A stretch of 34,141 bases of DNA from Trichomonas tenax (Eukaryota > Parabasalia > Trichomonadida > Trichomonadidae): assembly GCA_023091735.1 (NCBI GenBank), contig JALKBU010000542.1, positions 1 to 34,141 on the forward strand. The letters are read 5' to 3'. The position numbers and the translations under genes are program-made. Shown piece by piece: positions 1 to 9,425 of the stretch. Under the pieces are notes generated by a model. The model ran no database searches. It was not told where the DNA came from and saw only the letters and a list, made by a program, of their open reading frames with translations. How positions within the stretch are numbered: the stretch's first letter is position 1; each line of letters opens with the position of its first letter.

Positions 1-140
1 TTTGATAGATATATAGACTGTGCCACTTATACCACTGGATAGACAACTATCAATATGTACATGAAAGTACTTTCAAATCGAAAAAATATTGATCAGATAA
101 AAAGTTATGAAGGTCGCGGGACTACACTGCAGAAGGAAAA
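1..140 (+). repeat. Left copy of a window-spanning inverted repeat
   Basis: These bases reappear as the reverse complement at 33848-33988 with only a few mismatches and small indels; similarity stops abruptly after base 140. The repeat contains a perfect 12-base palindrome (GAAAGTACTTTC, about 65-76) and TGATAG/CTATCA arms at 3-8 and 47-52. Its outer edge is cut by the window start, so its full length is unknown. No coding potential is seen. It is probably a dispersed non-coding repeat or MITE present in two orientations. It is not obviously a terminal repeat of one giant element, because the genes between the copies are cellular. Confidence 0.85.
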
Positions 141-1139
141 ATACTGCCAAATTTTTTTATTCAAAATATAAATAATTATTCGTTGATTACAATACAATAG
201 ATATTTTAAAAATTCAAATCATAAAATGATTACAATAATTCTTAATGAATGCGAAATACCAGAGAAAAGAGGTGAAATAGAAATAATCAAATTGTTAATG
301 AAAATTCAAAAAACTGTGATTCAAGACTTTATATTATGTTGATATGATAGACTTTATAAATATATTTATTCTCAATAGTTATTTTTAAAATATAAAAGCC
401 TTTTTCCGAAAATATTATGAAAAACATTTGGCTTTTGGTATCTAAGTTGTAATAATCAATAAATAGACTCTCTGTATGATATTACTAACAATGGTAATAT
501 TATTTGCACACAAATAGGTATATTTTTCATGTTTTTGAGAAAATCATCAGCAGAATTTCGACGTTTTGTAAGAATTGGTTAATAATAAATGTGCAGGTAT
601 GCGATAAATCGCCCATATATTACGATTCATCGTTAGATTTTAATCAAATATTGTTTTTAAGGATCAGAAATTATTAACAGCATGATATCTTTTTTATTTC
701 GGCAATAGTCGACATGTACGAAATATTTGAGCAATCGAGAGGTAAAGTTGGTGATTGTCGTATGATTTTTTTGGAAAAATTAAAATCGAATTATTGAAGA
801 TCCATTTCTTGGATAACTAATGGTATAGATGTATAGTAGTATACGAAATAAATCATCAAGTAAATGCTTGGCTTGCAATTTCCATATGATTTTTGGGTGA
901 ACTCGGTATAGCCATCCATTAAAAAACAAATCTGACAATATGGCATGTAAATATTCTCTAAGGCAGGGGGAGTGGCAATCTTGATGTTAAATAGGGCATT
1001 ATATGAATGAAAATTTTATCAATATCAGAATGAATGACATTAATAAATTGATATATTTTGAGTATGGAATTATAAAAACATTAATAAAATAGTCCACTTT
1101 CTTTTACAGAGAGGAAAGAAAAAAAAATATATAAATTCC
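141..1139. other. AT-rich intergenic DNA, no gene seen
   Basis: About 1 kb of AT-rich sequence with stops in all frames. I see no RNA gene and no recognisable mobile element beyond the repeat at its left edge. Confidence 0.6.
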
Positions 1140-1147
1140 TCACTTTT
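1140..1147 (+). promoter_or_regulatory. Initiator (Inr) of the RhoGEF-kelch gene
   Basis: TCACTTTT matches the trichomonad initiator T-C-A(+1)-Y, with the predicted +1 A at 1142, giving a 5' leader of about 23 bases before the ATG at 1165. A purine-rich run and an A/T tract lie immediately upstream. It supports the chosen start codon. Confidence 0.7.
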
Positions 1148-1164
1148 TTGTTAAAAATAATCAA

Positions 1165-4080
1165 ATGCATCGCGCTTTCGCATGTTTCACGAAGCCCGGT
1201 GTAGCTGTTAATATTTTTCCCGCCACCAAGCTAAAGGGCAAAACTGTCGCTGAGCTGAAATCGGATATTTGCAAAGGTTTCGACCATTTAGGCGTCAGAT
1301 ATGGCTCTATCCAAGAAGCCATTTCAGACGACATAGTGTTACTTGACAAGTATCCGTTAATTTCGCGTCCAAGCAGACCATCAAAATACACGATACCGGA
1401 TTACACGATTATTCCACTCGCGCCAGAAAACAAAGAAGTTAAGTGGATTCTTTGCGACGTTAAAACCGAGGGAGACTACGAAATACCGAAATTCCTTGTT
1501 AAGTTGCCCGACGATCCAAACGCAACAGTTAAAGATTTTTTGGCCGTCGCGCAGTCATCCATTGGTCTCGAAAACGAGCCAGTGAAGCTCTCTATTAATG
1601 ATACAGACATTGATAATAACATTTCTTGCAAAGAACTTTACCAGAAAGCTTTCGATAATCCAGTTTACTACCACATGGAAATATCCGAAAAAGCAGGTGA
1701 ATTAATGCAAAAGCGATCGAATATCATTCAAGAAATCAAGGAATCAGAGGCTAAATACATTTCACAATTAATTTGCATAAATGAATTCTGGACACCAGAA
1801 GTCAAAAAGCGCAAGATATTCAATGAAACAGAAATGAAAACTATCGGTTCTGAATTTGGTTCAATCCTCAACTGCCACAAAATCTTTTTGGATGAACTAA
1901 CTCAATTAATGCACGGTTATTCAACACAAGTTGCCGGTTTGTTCGTCTCTCACTCGTCGATGTTCGAAGTCGCTATCACGTACATCGCGAGTTATCCTCA
2001 AGTTAACGATACGATTGTCGAAAAATGCAAATCGAACTCTGTGCGTAAAGAATTACTAGAACTTTCGAACCAGCAGAACGGACAAGATTTCTTAAGCTTT
2101 CTTATAACTCCTGTCCAAAGAATTCCACGTTATCAACTTTTTATTCGCGACTTGACGAAATACACACCAAGTTCCCACCCAGACTCCTTCCTTCTCAAGG
2201 AGGCCGCTAACTCCATCGAAGCTATTTTGCGTAAAATCGAAGTCGAGACAAAGAGTGCTTCACAGATGTGGCGCCTTAAGCATATCGAAAAGAATTTAGT
2301 CAACAAGTTTAAGATCGTTGTTCCAAACAGAAAACTCATCCACCATGCTCAGGTCGCCATCAAGGGTCATTCAGAGAACATTGGCATGATTTATGTTTTC
2401 AACGACATTGTTTTGCTTACAAAGGACCAATCGAAAGGCATTACCGTGCTTTTCGATTCTCCTGTCACTTCATTCCACTATCAGTTTGCAATCGATAACG
2501 ATTTGTGCTTAATCATCACAGCTGTCGAAAAATCATATAACAAGTCAATCATGAACCCGCGTAAGGACTATCTCGTTGGTTTCGCGGATAAACTCAGCTT
2601 GAGAGATTTCTTCCAAGCGTTAGTTAGTGCTTCCTACGAAATCACGAAGAAGTTCGATTTCTCGTTCGAGTGGGCCCTCATGAACACAAAGCTGACACAG
2701 GTTTGTGCAGGTTCTGCTGCAGCAAACGGCTCTGAGTTCCTTTTCTTCGGTGGACAGCAAGAAGAAATGCGCGCTCCTGTTTCCACTCTCACTGCTCTCA
2801 ACCAGTTCACAATGCAGAAGATGGACATTCAGACATGCGCTGAAGGAAGATACGGGCACACAATGACACTTATTGGCTCAAGATTGTTCATTATTGGTGG
2901 CAAGAACAAGAACACATTCTTTGATATGATTCTGTGCTACGACTTGAGATCCAATATTTGGTCCGAACCACTTCCAAACAGCACAATTGCATTTGAATCA
3001 CGTTACGGCCACACAACAACACTCGTTAAAGGCAGATTGTTTATTATTGGCGGCAGGAACCAGAAAGGAGAAATCTTGAACACTGTCACCATTTTCGATC
3101 CTATTGATAACATGTTTGATATTCCAGAAACAAAGAATGCACCACCAGCTCGTTACCACCACATTGCTTGCCTCAACGGAAAGAGTATCATCATCCACGG
3201 TGGCAAAACTCACAAGAAGTTATTGGCAGACACTTGGGAGTTAGACACAGAGACAATGACATGGACAGAGAAGATCCCTCGTGGTGATAAGATCGTTCCA
3301 AGAAAGTGCGGAGGTGGCTTCGTCTGCGGTGATACATTTATTATTTTCGGAGGTACAACAGAAAACAGAGCTGCAGCAGAATCAGTTTCAATCAAGACTG
3401 ATACATACATTGCTACAAAAGTTATTGATGTTGGTAACGTTCCATACGCTTTGCGTAAATTCTCTTACTTCACAGATAGATCCGGAAAGATGTACGCTTA
3501 CGGTGGTATGGAGAAGCTTTCCAAAGTTCCATACTCAGCGTTCTATCTCTTGAAGCCGAACCAGACGTGGCTCCAGAGAATGTTGACAAGCCAACAGGAG
3601 ATGCCACTCCTTCCGGATTTCAAGGGTGCTGGATTCGGCACTGGCCCAAGAAGGAGGTCGCGCTCAATCGTCATGAATGTCCTCATCAGATCACTGTTCT
3701 CACCAGACGGTGGAATTGGCGAGGCAATGACAAACATCCAGTCCGACGCGGATATTCCACCACCAGATGATGACTTACATCCACCACCATCACCCAGAGA
3801 GAAGAGGAAGGCAAGCGCAAGATCTGTCTCCGTCTTCAAGGCAGACTGGAGCCAGAAGGAGACTGTCATTCCAGAAGCAAATCACGTACCACTGCCAGAT
3901 GATACTGACGGCGGTGCTGAAGCCGAGGCACTCAAGCCAAAGAGGAGGAAGAAAGTTAAGAAATCCGCAGAAGACAGTGACGAGGCTAAGCCAAAGAAGA
4001 ATCACGTAGCAGAAGAGGGCGGTGAAGCTGAAACAGACAAAACATATGGTCTAGAATTAGAGGGCGAACTTTTGATATGA
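1165..4080 (+). CDS. RhoGEF (DH-PH) protein with C-terminal kelch propeller
   Basis: A 971-residue protein that probably activates Rho/Rac GTPases in actin control. Residues about 1-180 form an N-terminal region I cannot assign, possibly a ubiquitin-like or Ras-binding fold. Residues about 184-355 form a DH (Dbl-homology) domain; its most conserved helix is visible as ITPVQRIPRYQLFIRDL near residues 316-332. A PH-like segment follows (about 370-500). From about 530 to 800 there are six kelch-type blades, each with a Gly-Gly turn (FFGG, FIIGG twice, IIHGG, IIFGG, YAYGG) and repeated RYGHT motifs. The tail is proline-rich, then mixed Lys/Glu low complexity. The ATG lies just downstream of an Inr. 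Domain assignment is strong; the target GTPase is unknown. Confidence 0.88.
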   Translation: MHRAFACFTKPGVAVNIFPATKLKGKTVAELKSDICKGFDHLGVRYGSIQEAISDDIVLLDKYPLISRPSRPSKYTIPDYTIIPLAPENKEVKWILCDVKTEGDYEIPKFLVKLPDDPNATVKDFLAVAQSSIGLENEPVKLSINDTDIDNNISCKELYQKAFDNPVYYHMEISEKAGELMQKRSNIIQEIKESEAKYISQLICINEFWTPEVKKRKIFNETEMKTIGSEFGSILNCHKIFLDELTQLMHGYSTQVAGLFVSHSSMFEVAITYIASYPQVNDTIVEKCKSNSVRKELLELSNQQNGQDFLSFLITPVQRIPRYQLFIRDLTKYTPSSHPDSFLLKEAANSIEAILRKIEVETKSASQMWRLKHIEKNLVNKFKIVVPNRKLIHHAQVAIKGHSENIGMIYVFNDIVLLTKDQSKGITVLFDSPVTSFHYQFAIDNDLCLIITAVEKSYNKSIMNPRKDYLVGFADKLSLRDFFQALVSASYEITKKFDFSFEWALMNTKLTQVCAGSAAANGSEFLFFGGQQEEMRAPVSTLTALNQFTMQKMDIQTCAEGRYGHTMTLIGSRLFIIGGKNKNTFFDMILCYDLRSNIWSEPLPNSTIAFESRYGHTTTLVKGRLFIIGGRNQKGEILNTVTIFDPIDNMFDIPETKNAPPARYHHIACLNGKSIIIHGGKTHKKLLADTWELDTETMTWTEKIPRGDKIVPRKCGGGFVCGDTFIIFGGTTENRAAAESVSIKTDTYIATKVIDVGNVPYALRKFSYFTDRSGKMYAYGGMEKLSKVPYSAFYLLKPNQTWLQRMLTSQQEMPLLPDFKGAGFGTGPRRRSRSIVMNVLIRSLFSPDGGIGEAMTNIQSDADIPPPDDDLHPPPSPREKRKASARSVSVFKADWSQKETVIPEANHVPLPDDTDGGAEAEALKPKRRKKVKKSAEDSDEAKPKKNHVAEEGGEAETDKTYGLELEGELLI

Positions 4081-4811
4081 AGATTTTTGTTTAGATAAAA
4101 ATAAGAATAAAATGTCGAATATTTTGATATTACACCTCTCTTTTTTACTAACACTCTCTTCTTTATCAGATATTCGAATATAATCAAGTCTTTCAATGAC
4201 AAATTCATTTTTAAAGCGAGATTTTCTCAAAACTTTCAAAGCTGCGGTGGTAATTTAGGGATGCAAATCAGGAAGATAAAAAATAGACTTCTGGAAAAAA
4301 GTCTGGAAATAAGAAATTTAATTTTATAACATAAGCAAAAACATGAATTCTGTATTTAGATCATAAGGTAATATATATGCAGCTAAATTGAACGATGTAA
4401 TGCTTGTTTTATGTTTAATCAAAATAATTTGACCCAAAAAATTCTTTTCTATAGATTCCAATGGCCTAAATTAAGCCAATATTTGCTGTACATTCGTAAA
4501 TAGGCTTGAATAGTGCTGTAGCAATGACTTAAGAAGGAAAATTGAGAGTAAGCTTCGTTTGTTGGTTTCGCATGAATTATTTATGTTACTTGGGAAATGC
4601 GGGCCCATGTATTGCTATGAATGATGTGACAATCGCGGTTTTCAAAATTTTTGGAATTGATCAGTCAGAAACTGCTCATTTATTGGAAACAAAGTTTCAG
4701 ACATGCTCAGCCATCATCAATGAGATCATGATAGAGGTCCTTCATATCATTATAATTTGTATTCTTGGCCAAGAAAAAATTGTAAACTTTTCATGTCACT
4801 TGTTGTATACT
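4081..4811. other. Intergenic DNA with a transposon-end-like motif
   Basis: Start of the 5.4 kb repeat-rich tract. At 4256 lies TAGGGATGCAAAT followed by a GGAAGAT...TTCTGGA pattern. This closely resembles the ends of the transposon at 7070-8950, so it is likely a solo or decayed end. An open frame at 4542-4850 has no ATG at its 5' end, no Inr and no recognisable domain, so I do not call it a gene. Confidence 0.5.
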
Positions 4812-4850
4812 GAAAGTTGTCACGAAAAAGTGATATTATCTGATATGTAA
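4812..4850 (+). repeat. Outer arm of a nested inverted repeat (left)
   Basis: GAAAGTTGTCACGAAAAAGTGA (4812-4833) and ATCTGATATGTAA (4838-4850) recur in reverse complement at 6068-6088 and 6039-6051. Spacing between the two blocks differs (4 against 16 bases), so the arms have diverged. They enclose the fold-back element at 4951-5801. Confidence 0.7.
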
Positions 4851-5349
4851 ACGTATATATTTGACAAATAAATATTTACGTGGCATGTGAATATAAATGA
4901 TTATTGGAAGAATGATATCCTATATTTGTTTAAATTTACTTTGAAAAGAAAAAATTAAATGCTTGATTGGCACTGGTAGCCAAGGTGCTAGCAATCCAGC
5001 CCACAGTTCTTCCTTTCAGACTCGGTTTTCGAAATAATCAGCGATTTACTCTACAGAATGACTATGAAAGGTTGAAATATAGAAATTATTCTTATGCAAT
5101 TAAACAATTTCTCTTTATATTATCTTCAGTTATAATTTTAATAAATTCAATATTGATCAAAATTTATGATGAAGATCGGATAGTTTTTCACTTTCATCAT
5201 CAGTCTATATCCTATGTGTTGCATGATTATTGGAGCTTTATTATAATTTTTGATCAATTTATAAATTTTGCTTATAATGAGAAACAAATATGATTGATCG
5301 GTGTTATGTATTCATGAAAAACATTTTCAACAATTAACAGGAATTAAAC

Positions 5350-5450
5350 ATATATATTTGTATATATATAATATGTATATAAATAATATATAATATAGAT
5401 GTGGATTGTGGATATAGGCTTTATATATACATATATATAAAACTTATAAA
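5350..5450. repeat. AT-rich microsatellite-like tract
   Basis: Almost pure A/T with repeated TATATA and ATAATA units, in the centre of the fold-back element. Confidence 0.7.
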
Positions 5451-5545
5451 ATATTTATTAAAAATTAATTTTTATTCGAATTAATTTAATGTGAATGTCT
5501 TTGAATAATGCTTTCTCCGAGATTGTTAACGACTCCATCAACAAT

Positions 5546-5660
5546 CCATATTGGTTCCTTATCATCAGTCCACCAATCCCCACGTTCCTATAGAAGGAAT
5601 TGCTTCGGAGTGTATGGAACCTTTGTTCGTGGGGATAGATATGATTATAGCGACCAATAT
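5546..5660. repeat. Imperfect hairpin inside the fold-back element
   Basis: ATCCCCACG (5576-5584) pairs with CGTGGGGAT (5628-5636), and further out ATATTGGT pairs with ACCAATAT (5653-5660), giving a discontinuous palindrome of about 115 bases. It could be the remains of a second, smaller inverted element. Confidence 0.6.
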
Positions 5661-5850
5661 CAATCTAGCACACATATTTGCTTTTCATAGTCATTCTGTA
5701 GAGTAAATCGCTGATTATTTCGAAAACCGAGTCTGAAAGGAAGAACTGTGGACTGGATTGCTAGCACCTTGGCCACAAGTCCCAATCAAGCATTTAATTT
5801 TGCTCTTCAGAGGCATTCTGAAGTGGAAATCTTTGATTTCTTAATGATGG

Positions 5851-5948
5851 CGTATGAAAGGAAGATCTGTGAGTTTAGCTACTAACATGCGTGGTACCTG
5901 TGTCAATATAGTCACCACTTCTTCCCGTCAGACGCGATTTTGAAATAA
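5851..5948. repeat. Diverged head-to-head copies of the fold-back arm
   Basis: The first half (GAAAGGAAGATCTGTG...) resembles the right arm of the adjacent element and the second half (CTTCTTCCCGTCAGACGCG...) resembles the left arm, each with many substitutions. This is an older, decayed copy of the same repeat unit just outside the young pair. Confidence 0.55.
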
Positions 5949-6038
5949 AAACTAATACATAATTTGAATGATAATAACGACTTTACATGTCAAAAAATAT
6001 TGATATTTTGACACATAAAACTAGAGATTATGACAACT

Positions 6039-6088
6039 TTACATATCAGATAGTGTTACTTTTTATGTCACTTTTCGTGACAACTTTC
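6039..6088 (-). repeat. Outer arm of a nested inverted repeat (right)
   Basis: Inverted partner of 4812-4850. The block contains TCACTTTTCGTGAC, so an Inr-like TCACTTTT is embedded in repeat DNA. Nearby 6090-6115 holds further GACACTTTT and TGTCACT motifs without any gene start. Confidence 0.65.
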
Positions 6089-7059
6089 GGCACTTGACAC
6101 TTTTCATGTCACTATTGTTATTCTATACGAATAGAGTAAAATATTGAAAAATCAATTTTCGATTTTATGCTATTTCCAGATTATCGGAAATCCCTCAATA
6201 TCTTCAAATGGATATATGCATTCTTCACATAACAAGGATCATATTTATCAACTTTTTGAATTATCTTACAGATCAAATTTCCTGCTTCCAAAACGTCACT
6301 TTTCATTCAATTTTGCTCACTTTTCTGGAAGTTCTAGGCTGGAAATTTCCAGTGAAAATGTGACAATCACAATGAAGATGGTGAAATTGCACAAAAACAT
6401 AGTGCTCATAAATCTATAACGAGTTGCTGATTTAAAAACATGAAAACTCATGTATTTTTGTCCGCTAAATAATTTATTTGACAAAAAACGTGATAAAAAA
6501 GAAGGGTATTTTGTCTGGAAGATTGCAAGAATGGAAATCAGGAAAATTCCAAAATGTCTTCCAGTAGGGATGTTCGAAAATATACGTTATTGATGTAAAA
6601 TTTGCGGGGACGACGACAAACTCTTTAAGGTTCGAAAACAAAAAGTGACGAGTCTATTTGGATCCAATACTATGGTATTATGATTCAAATTCGTCCTGCA
6701 TAAGGTCTGTAAAGTGAATGGAACTGAAGAGAAGGGAAATGCATTGGAATATGTGAATATTAAATTTTTCCATTCCTCAAAAAGCTCTTGTTTTGTCTTG
6801 AAATACTTTCTGTCTGACTGGTCAGTAAAATGCAAATAAATATTTTAATAGATACATTACAGCTCTATATTATTAGCTGACTTAAAATAGAAAATTTTTT
6901 ATCTAAACCCAAAAAAATTAACATTTTTTTTTTGTTTTCTGAGTGGGTGCAAAGGTCGCAAAACCAAGGATAATTTTTTGGATTAAACATCTTTTGTTAT
7001 ATAAATTAGCTAAGAAGGTATTTGAGATCCATCACATTTGTGCTTAAACGAGGAAAGAC
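6089..7059. other. Non-genic repeat debris
   Basis: No credible gene. A 17-base string, TCACTTTTCATTCAATT, occurs at 6296-6312 and again at 7337-7353. A TAGGGATG motif at 6565 resembles the transposon ends nearby, preceded by GGAA/TTCC-rich sequence. Short ORFs on either strand have no domain and AT-rich composition like non-coding DNA. Confidence 0.5.
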
Positions 7060-7070
7060 AATTCCCACTA
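7060..7070 (+). repeat. Left target-site duplication of the transposon
   Basis: AATTCCCACTA here is repeated exactly at 8951-8961 on the other side of the element. The terminal bases overlap the inverted repeat, so the true duplication is 8 to 10 bases (ATTCCCAC or AATTCCCACT). Confidence 0.85.
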
Positions 7071-8950
7071 GGGATGCAAATTTGGAAATAATCCTGGGAT
7101 TTTCCAGACTCCATTTTTTAAAACTTCTTGGTCGAATAAAATTTTGATATTTTGTTTGTAAAATCCTATTATTTGTCACAAAAACAGAGGATTTTGCAAT
7201 TTCATTATAGCCAATCAGTTTTTTAATGGAAGCTGGTTTTAATGCACTCATATTCATGTTTTTGTCAACTAGCGCTTTACATTTGACAGGAAATATCTTC
7301 TGGATGGAAAGAAGCTGGAAGCACTCTCAAATCACTTCACTTTTCATTCAATTAACCAAGGGAACTGGGACAAAATAGAACAACGTGCTTTTCTGATATG
7401 TAAAATATTTTGACATGTAAAGTCAAAATGTCAAAATAAAGGAAAGTGACGTGTTTGCTGGAAAAAATGGAAAAGTATCAATAGATTGAAATGGATTGAA
7501 CTCAATGTTGGAAGCCAAAGAAGACTTCATTATGAGTAGTTGTGGCCTCATAGTGAAGGATGACCTGGTGATCTAGCAGAGATGCATCCAGATGCATATT
7601 CAACAGAAGCATGATTCGATGCATGGCGAGGTCGGCCTGAGACTTCCAAAGCTCTCGAGTGGCCAAGCCAGGCCCTAACAAGAACCCACTTATTGATTCA
7701 ATTTTTAATACACATTACATTTTCACTTTGATTTTAATATATTTTTTTTTCTATTTTTTATTTTTTTCACAGATACCTTTTTCATTACAAGATTATTTTC
7801 ATATTATTACTTATTCTCATAATTATTAAGATGTCATTAAATGTATGATTAATTATGAATCATGAATTAGATAATGTTTTCATATTACTTTCATTTTATA
7901 TATTGATTTATATTATTTAGATTCTCAATTCGATCCTGATATTCTTTGTAAAATTCGTTTTTTACTAAATTTTTATTTTTTTTTTCTTCAAATTATTCAT
8001 TTATAATTCATATTTACCATGCAAGAAGGGATAATTTGGACCGACTTTCTCGGTTTTCTTAGGTTTGGAGTGCAACAAGAACTTGCAATGAACTACGTAT
8101 ATGGTCTTCATACTCAGCGTGGAGTTTCAACCTATAAATGTCAGTACCCAAACTGTATAGCTCGATTTAAAATTAGGATTCAGGACAGTGTTTACAACAT
8201 TTTTGATAGACATGAAGTGCATAGTCATACGCCCGATTTAGATGAATTCAATCACATTTACTCATCTCCATTTTATCGTGCTTATATGAAAGATTATTTC
8301 TCTAAAGAAAGACCCTCAACAAGCGTGTTTCTTAGAGCTATGTATCCCAACGCAACCACTTCCAATGATATACACACAATCAGATGAAGCTCTGAAGAAA
8401 ATATGTCTTCGTTCCGAGCCCAATTTCTCTCAATTTAGAAGCTCTTCAAATACATTCATTTCACTACATGCATTCATTCTTTCTATTCAACAAAACTCTC
8501 CTGATGATCTTGCATTCTTCGACAATTCAAATGGAAAACTTATCGTTGGATATACTCCTTTCGAAGCAAAGTCTTTTGCACATGACAACATCAGGTCCTT
8601 TCATATCGATTCCACCCACCAAATGATTGAGGGTCGAATACCACTATATGCTCTCACAGCTAAAACTACCCAATCCCATATTTTTCCATTCTTCTACTTT
8701 GTTTCAAAGCCGGAAAATCATGTGAATATTGGACAGCGTTTATATAATTACTTGACATCGGCATATATTGATCCGGAAAGGATCTATTTTGTGTAGACTG
8801 TGCAAAACAGATCTACACAGCCATAGAAACGTGTTTCCAGCTTTCTCGCGTGATCTGGTGCGCAGTACATGGAAAAATTATTTCTAGAAAATCTTCCAGA
8901 AAGTTTTATTTCCATCCAGAATTCAAAATATCTTCCAAAGTTGCATCCCT
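7070..8950 (+). mobile_element. DNA transposon, 1.88 kb, with TIRs and target-site duplication
   Basis: The left end reads AGGGATGCAAATTTGGAA and the right end in reverse complement AGGGATGCAACTTTGGAA, 17 of 18 identical, then they diverge. An exact direct repeat, AATTCCCACTA, flanks the element (7060-7070 and 8951-8961). Deleting the element and one repeat restores a continuous sequence, as expected for an insertion. If the ends are TAGGGATG/CATCCCTA the duplication is 8 bp, a hAT-like architecture; if AGGGATG/CATCCCT it is 10 bp, within the Mutator-like range. The only coding content is a broken transposase with a Mutator-like (MULE) appearance. It is not autonomous now. Confidence 0.85.
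8019..8796 (+). pseudogene. Mutator-like (MULE) transposase, frameshifted and truncated
   Basis: Two overlapping frames make one protein. The first (8019-8387) holds a FLYWCH/WRKY-like zinc finger with C41-X4-C46 and H68-X-H70, typical of MULE N-termini. The second, entered at about 8365-8387 within an ACACACA run (one-base frameshift), continues for about 140 residues and contains FHIDSTH, which fits the first catalytic Asp of the MULE DDE domain (codon near 8608), followed by GRIPLYAL. It stops at 8796 before the second Asp and the Glu of the triad, so roughly the C-terminal half is missing. The gene cannot make an active enzyme. Assignment to MULE rests on motif memory. Confidence 0.7.
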
Positions 8951-8961
8951 AATTCCCACTA
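8951..8961 (+). repeat. Right target-site duplication of the transposon
   Basis: Exact copy of 7060-7070, directly abutting the right terminal inverted repeat GCATCCCT. Confidence 0.85.
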
Positions 8962-9343
8962 AAATTAATTTTAAACGTTTTCTCGGAGGCTTTACAGTTT
9001 TCGGAGGTTTTTTCGATCTTCGGGCCTCTCAAAACCATTCAAAAATTGAGAACCCTAAAAAACGGATTTTTTCGAAAACCGCCCCGAAAATCGAAAAGTT
9101 GGGGGATCAAAAGTTTTGGCTGGGGAAATGACTATTTAAAGAGGTTGAAACAACTAAAAAGGGGTTATATAATGATCAAGAAAGGGAGTTTATTTCTTAA
9201 AAAGGGGAAACTTATCCCCATTATATATCGGCTAACCCTGATATTTAAAGTTCAGGCAGAGCCCGAAAGAATACGTTTGTTCGGGCAACTCGCCCCCAAA
9301 AGTTAACTTTTCGGATATTCCTCCTTCCAGATTTGCATCCCTA
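8962..9343. mobile_element. Fragment of a related element with a solo right end
   Basis: This segment differs from surrounding DNA in having many short G and C runs (CGGAGG, GGGGG, CCCC). It ends at 9332-9343 with TTTGCATCCCTA, the same terminus as the neighbouring transposon. A partial hairpin pairs 9008-9026 with 9082-9099. No left partner with a matching target duplication is seen; the transposon at 7070-8950 may have inserted into this older element. ORFs at 8850-9306 have no recognisable domain. Confidence 0.5.
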
Positions 9344-9425
9344 AGTAATTGTTGAAATATCTTAATTAAAGTTAATAAAAAATCCAAAATTGAAAAAGAT
9401 CGTTTTATGACACTTAAATTTATTT

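Larger units (their letters stand above)
4951..5801. mobile_element. Fold-back/MITE-like element with 119-bp arms
   Basis: Bases 4951-5069 and 5683-5801 are inverted copies of one another, identical at about 115 of 119 positions. The 613-bp centre holds an AT microsatellite and a second hairpin (5546-5660). Similarity ends sharply at both outer edges. No matching target-site duplication is visible and there is no transposase inside, so this is either a non-autonomous fold-back element or an inverted duplication of a shorter repeat. The near-identity of the arms suggests a recent origin or gene conversion. Short ORFs inside (4967-5293, 5508-5690) are parts of the arms and centre and look non-coding. 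Confidence 0.7.

Noticed and set aside
4140..4175. ACTAACACTCTC...CAG resembling a trichomonad 3' splice site
   Set aside because: It lies after the stop codon of the RhoGEF-kelch gene and no GTATGT-type 5' splice site or downstream exon is visible.
4542..4850. 102-codon forward ORF
   Set aside because: No ATG at its start, no initiator, no domain, and its 3' part is an inverted-repeat arm.
6144..6419. 91-codon forward ORF
   Set aside because: No initiator, starts at a TTG and contains a repeated non-coding string shared with 7337-7353.
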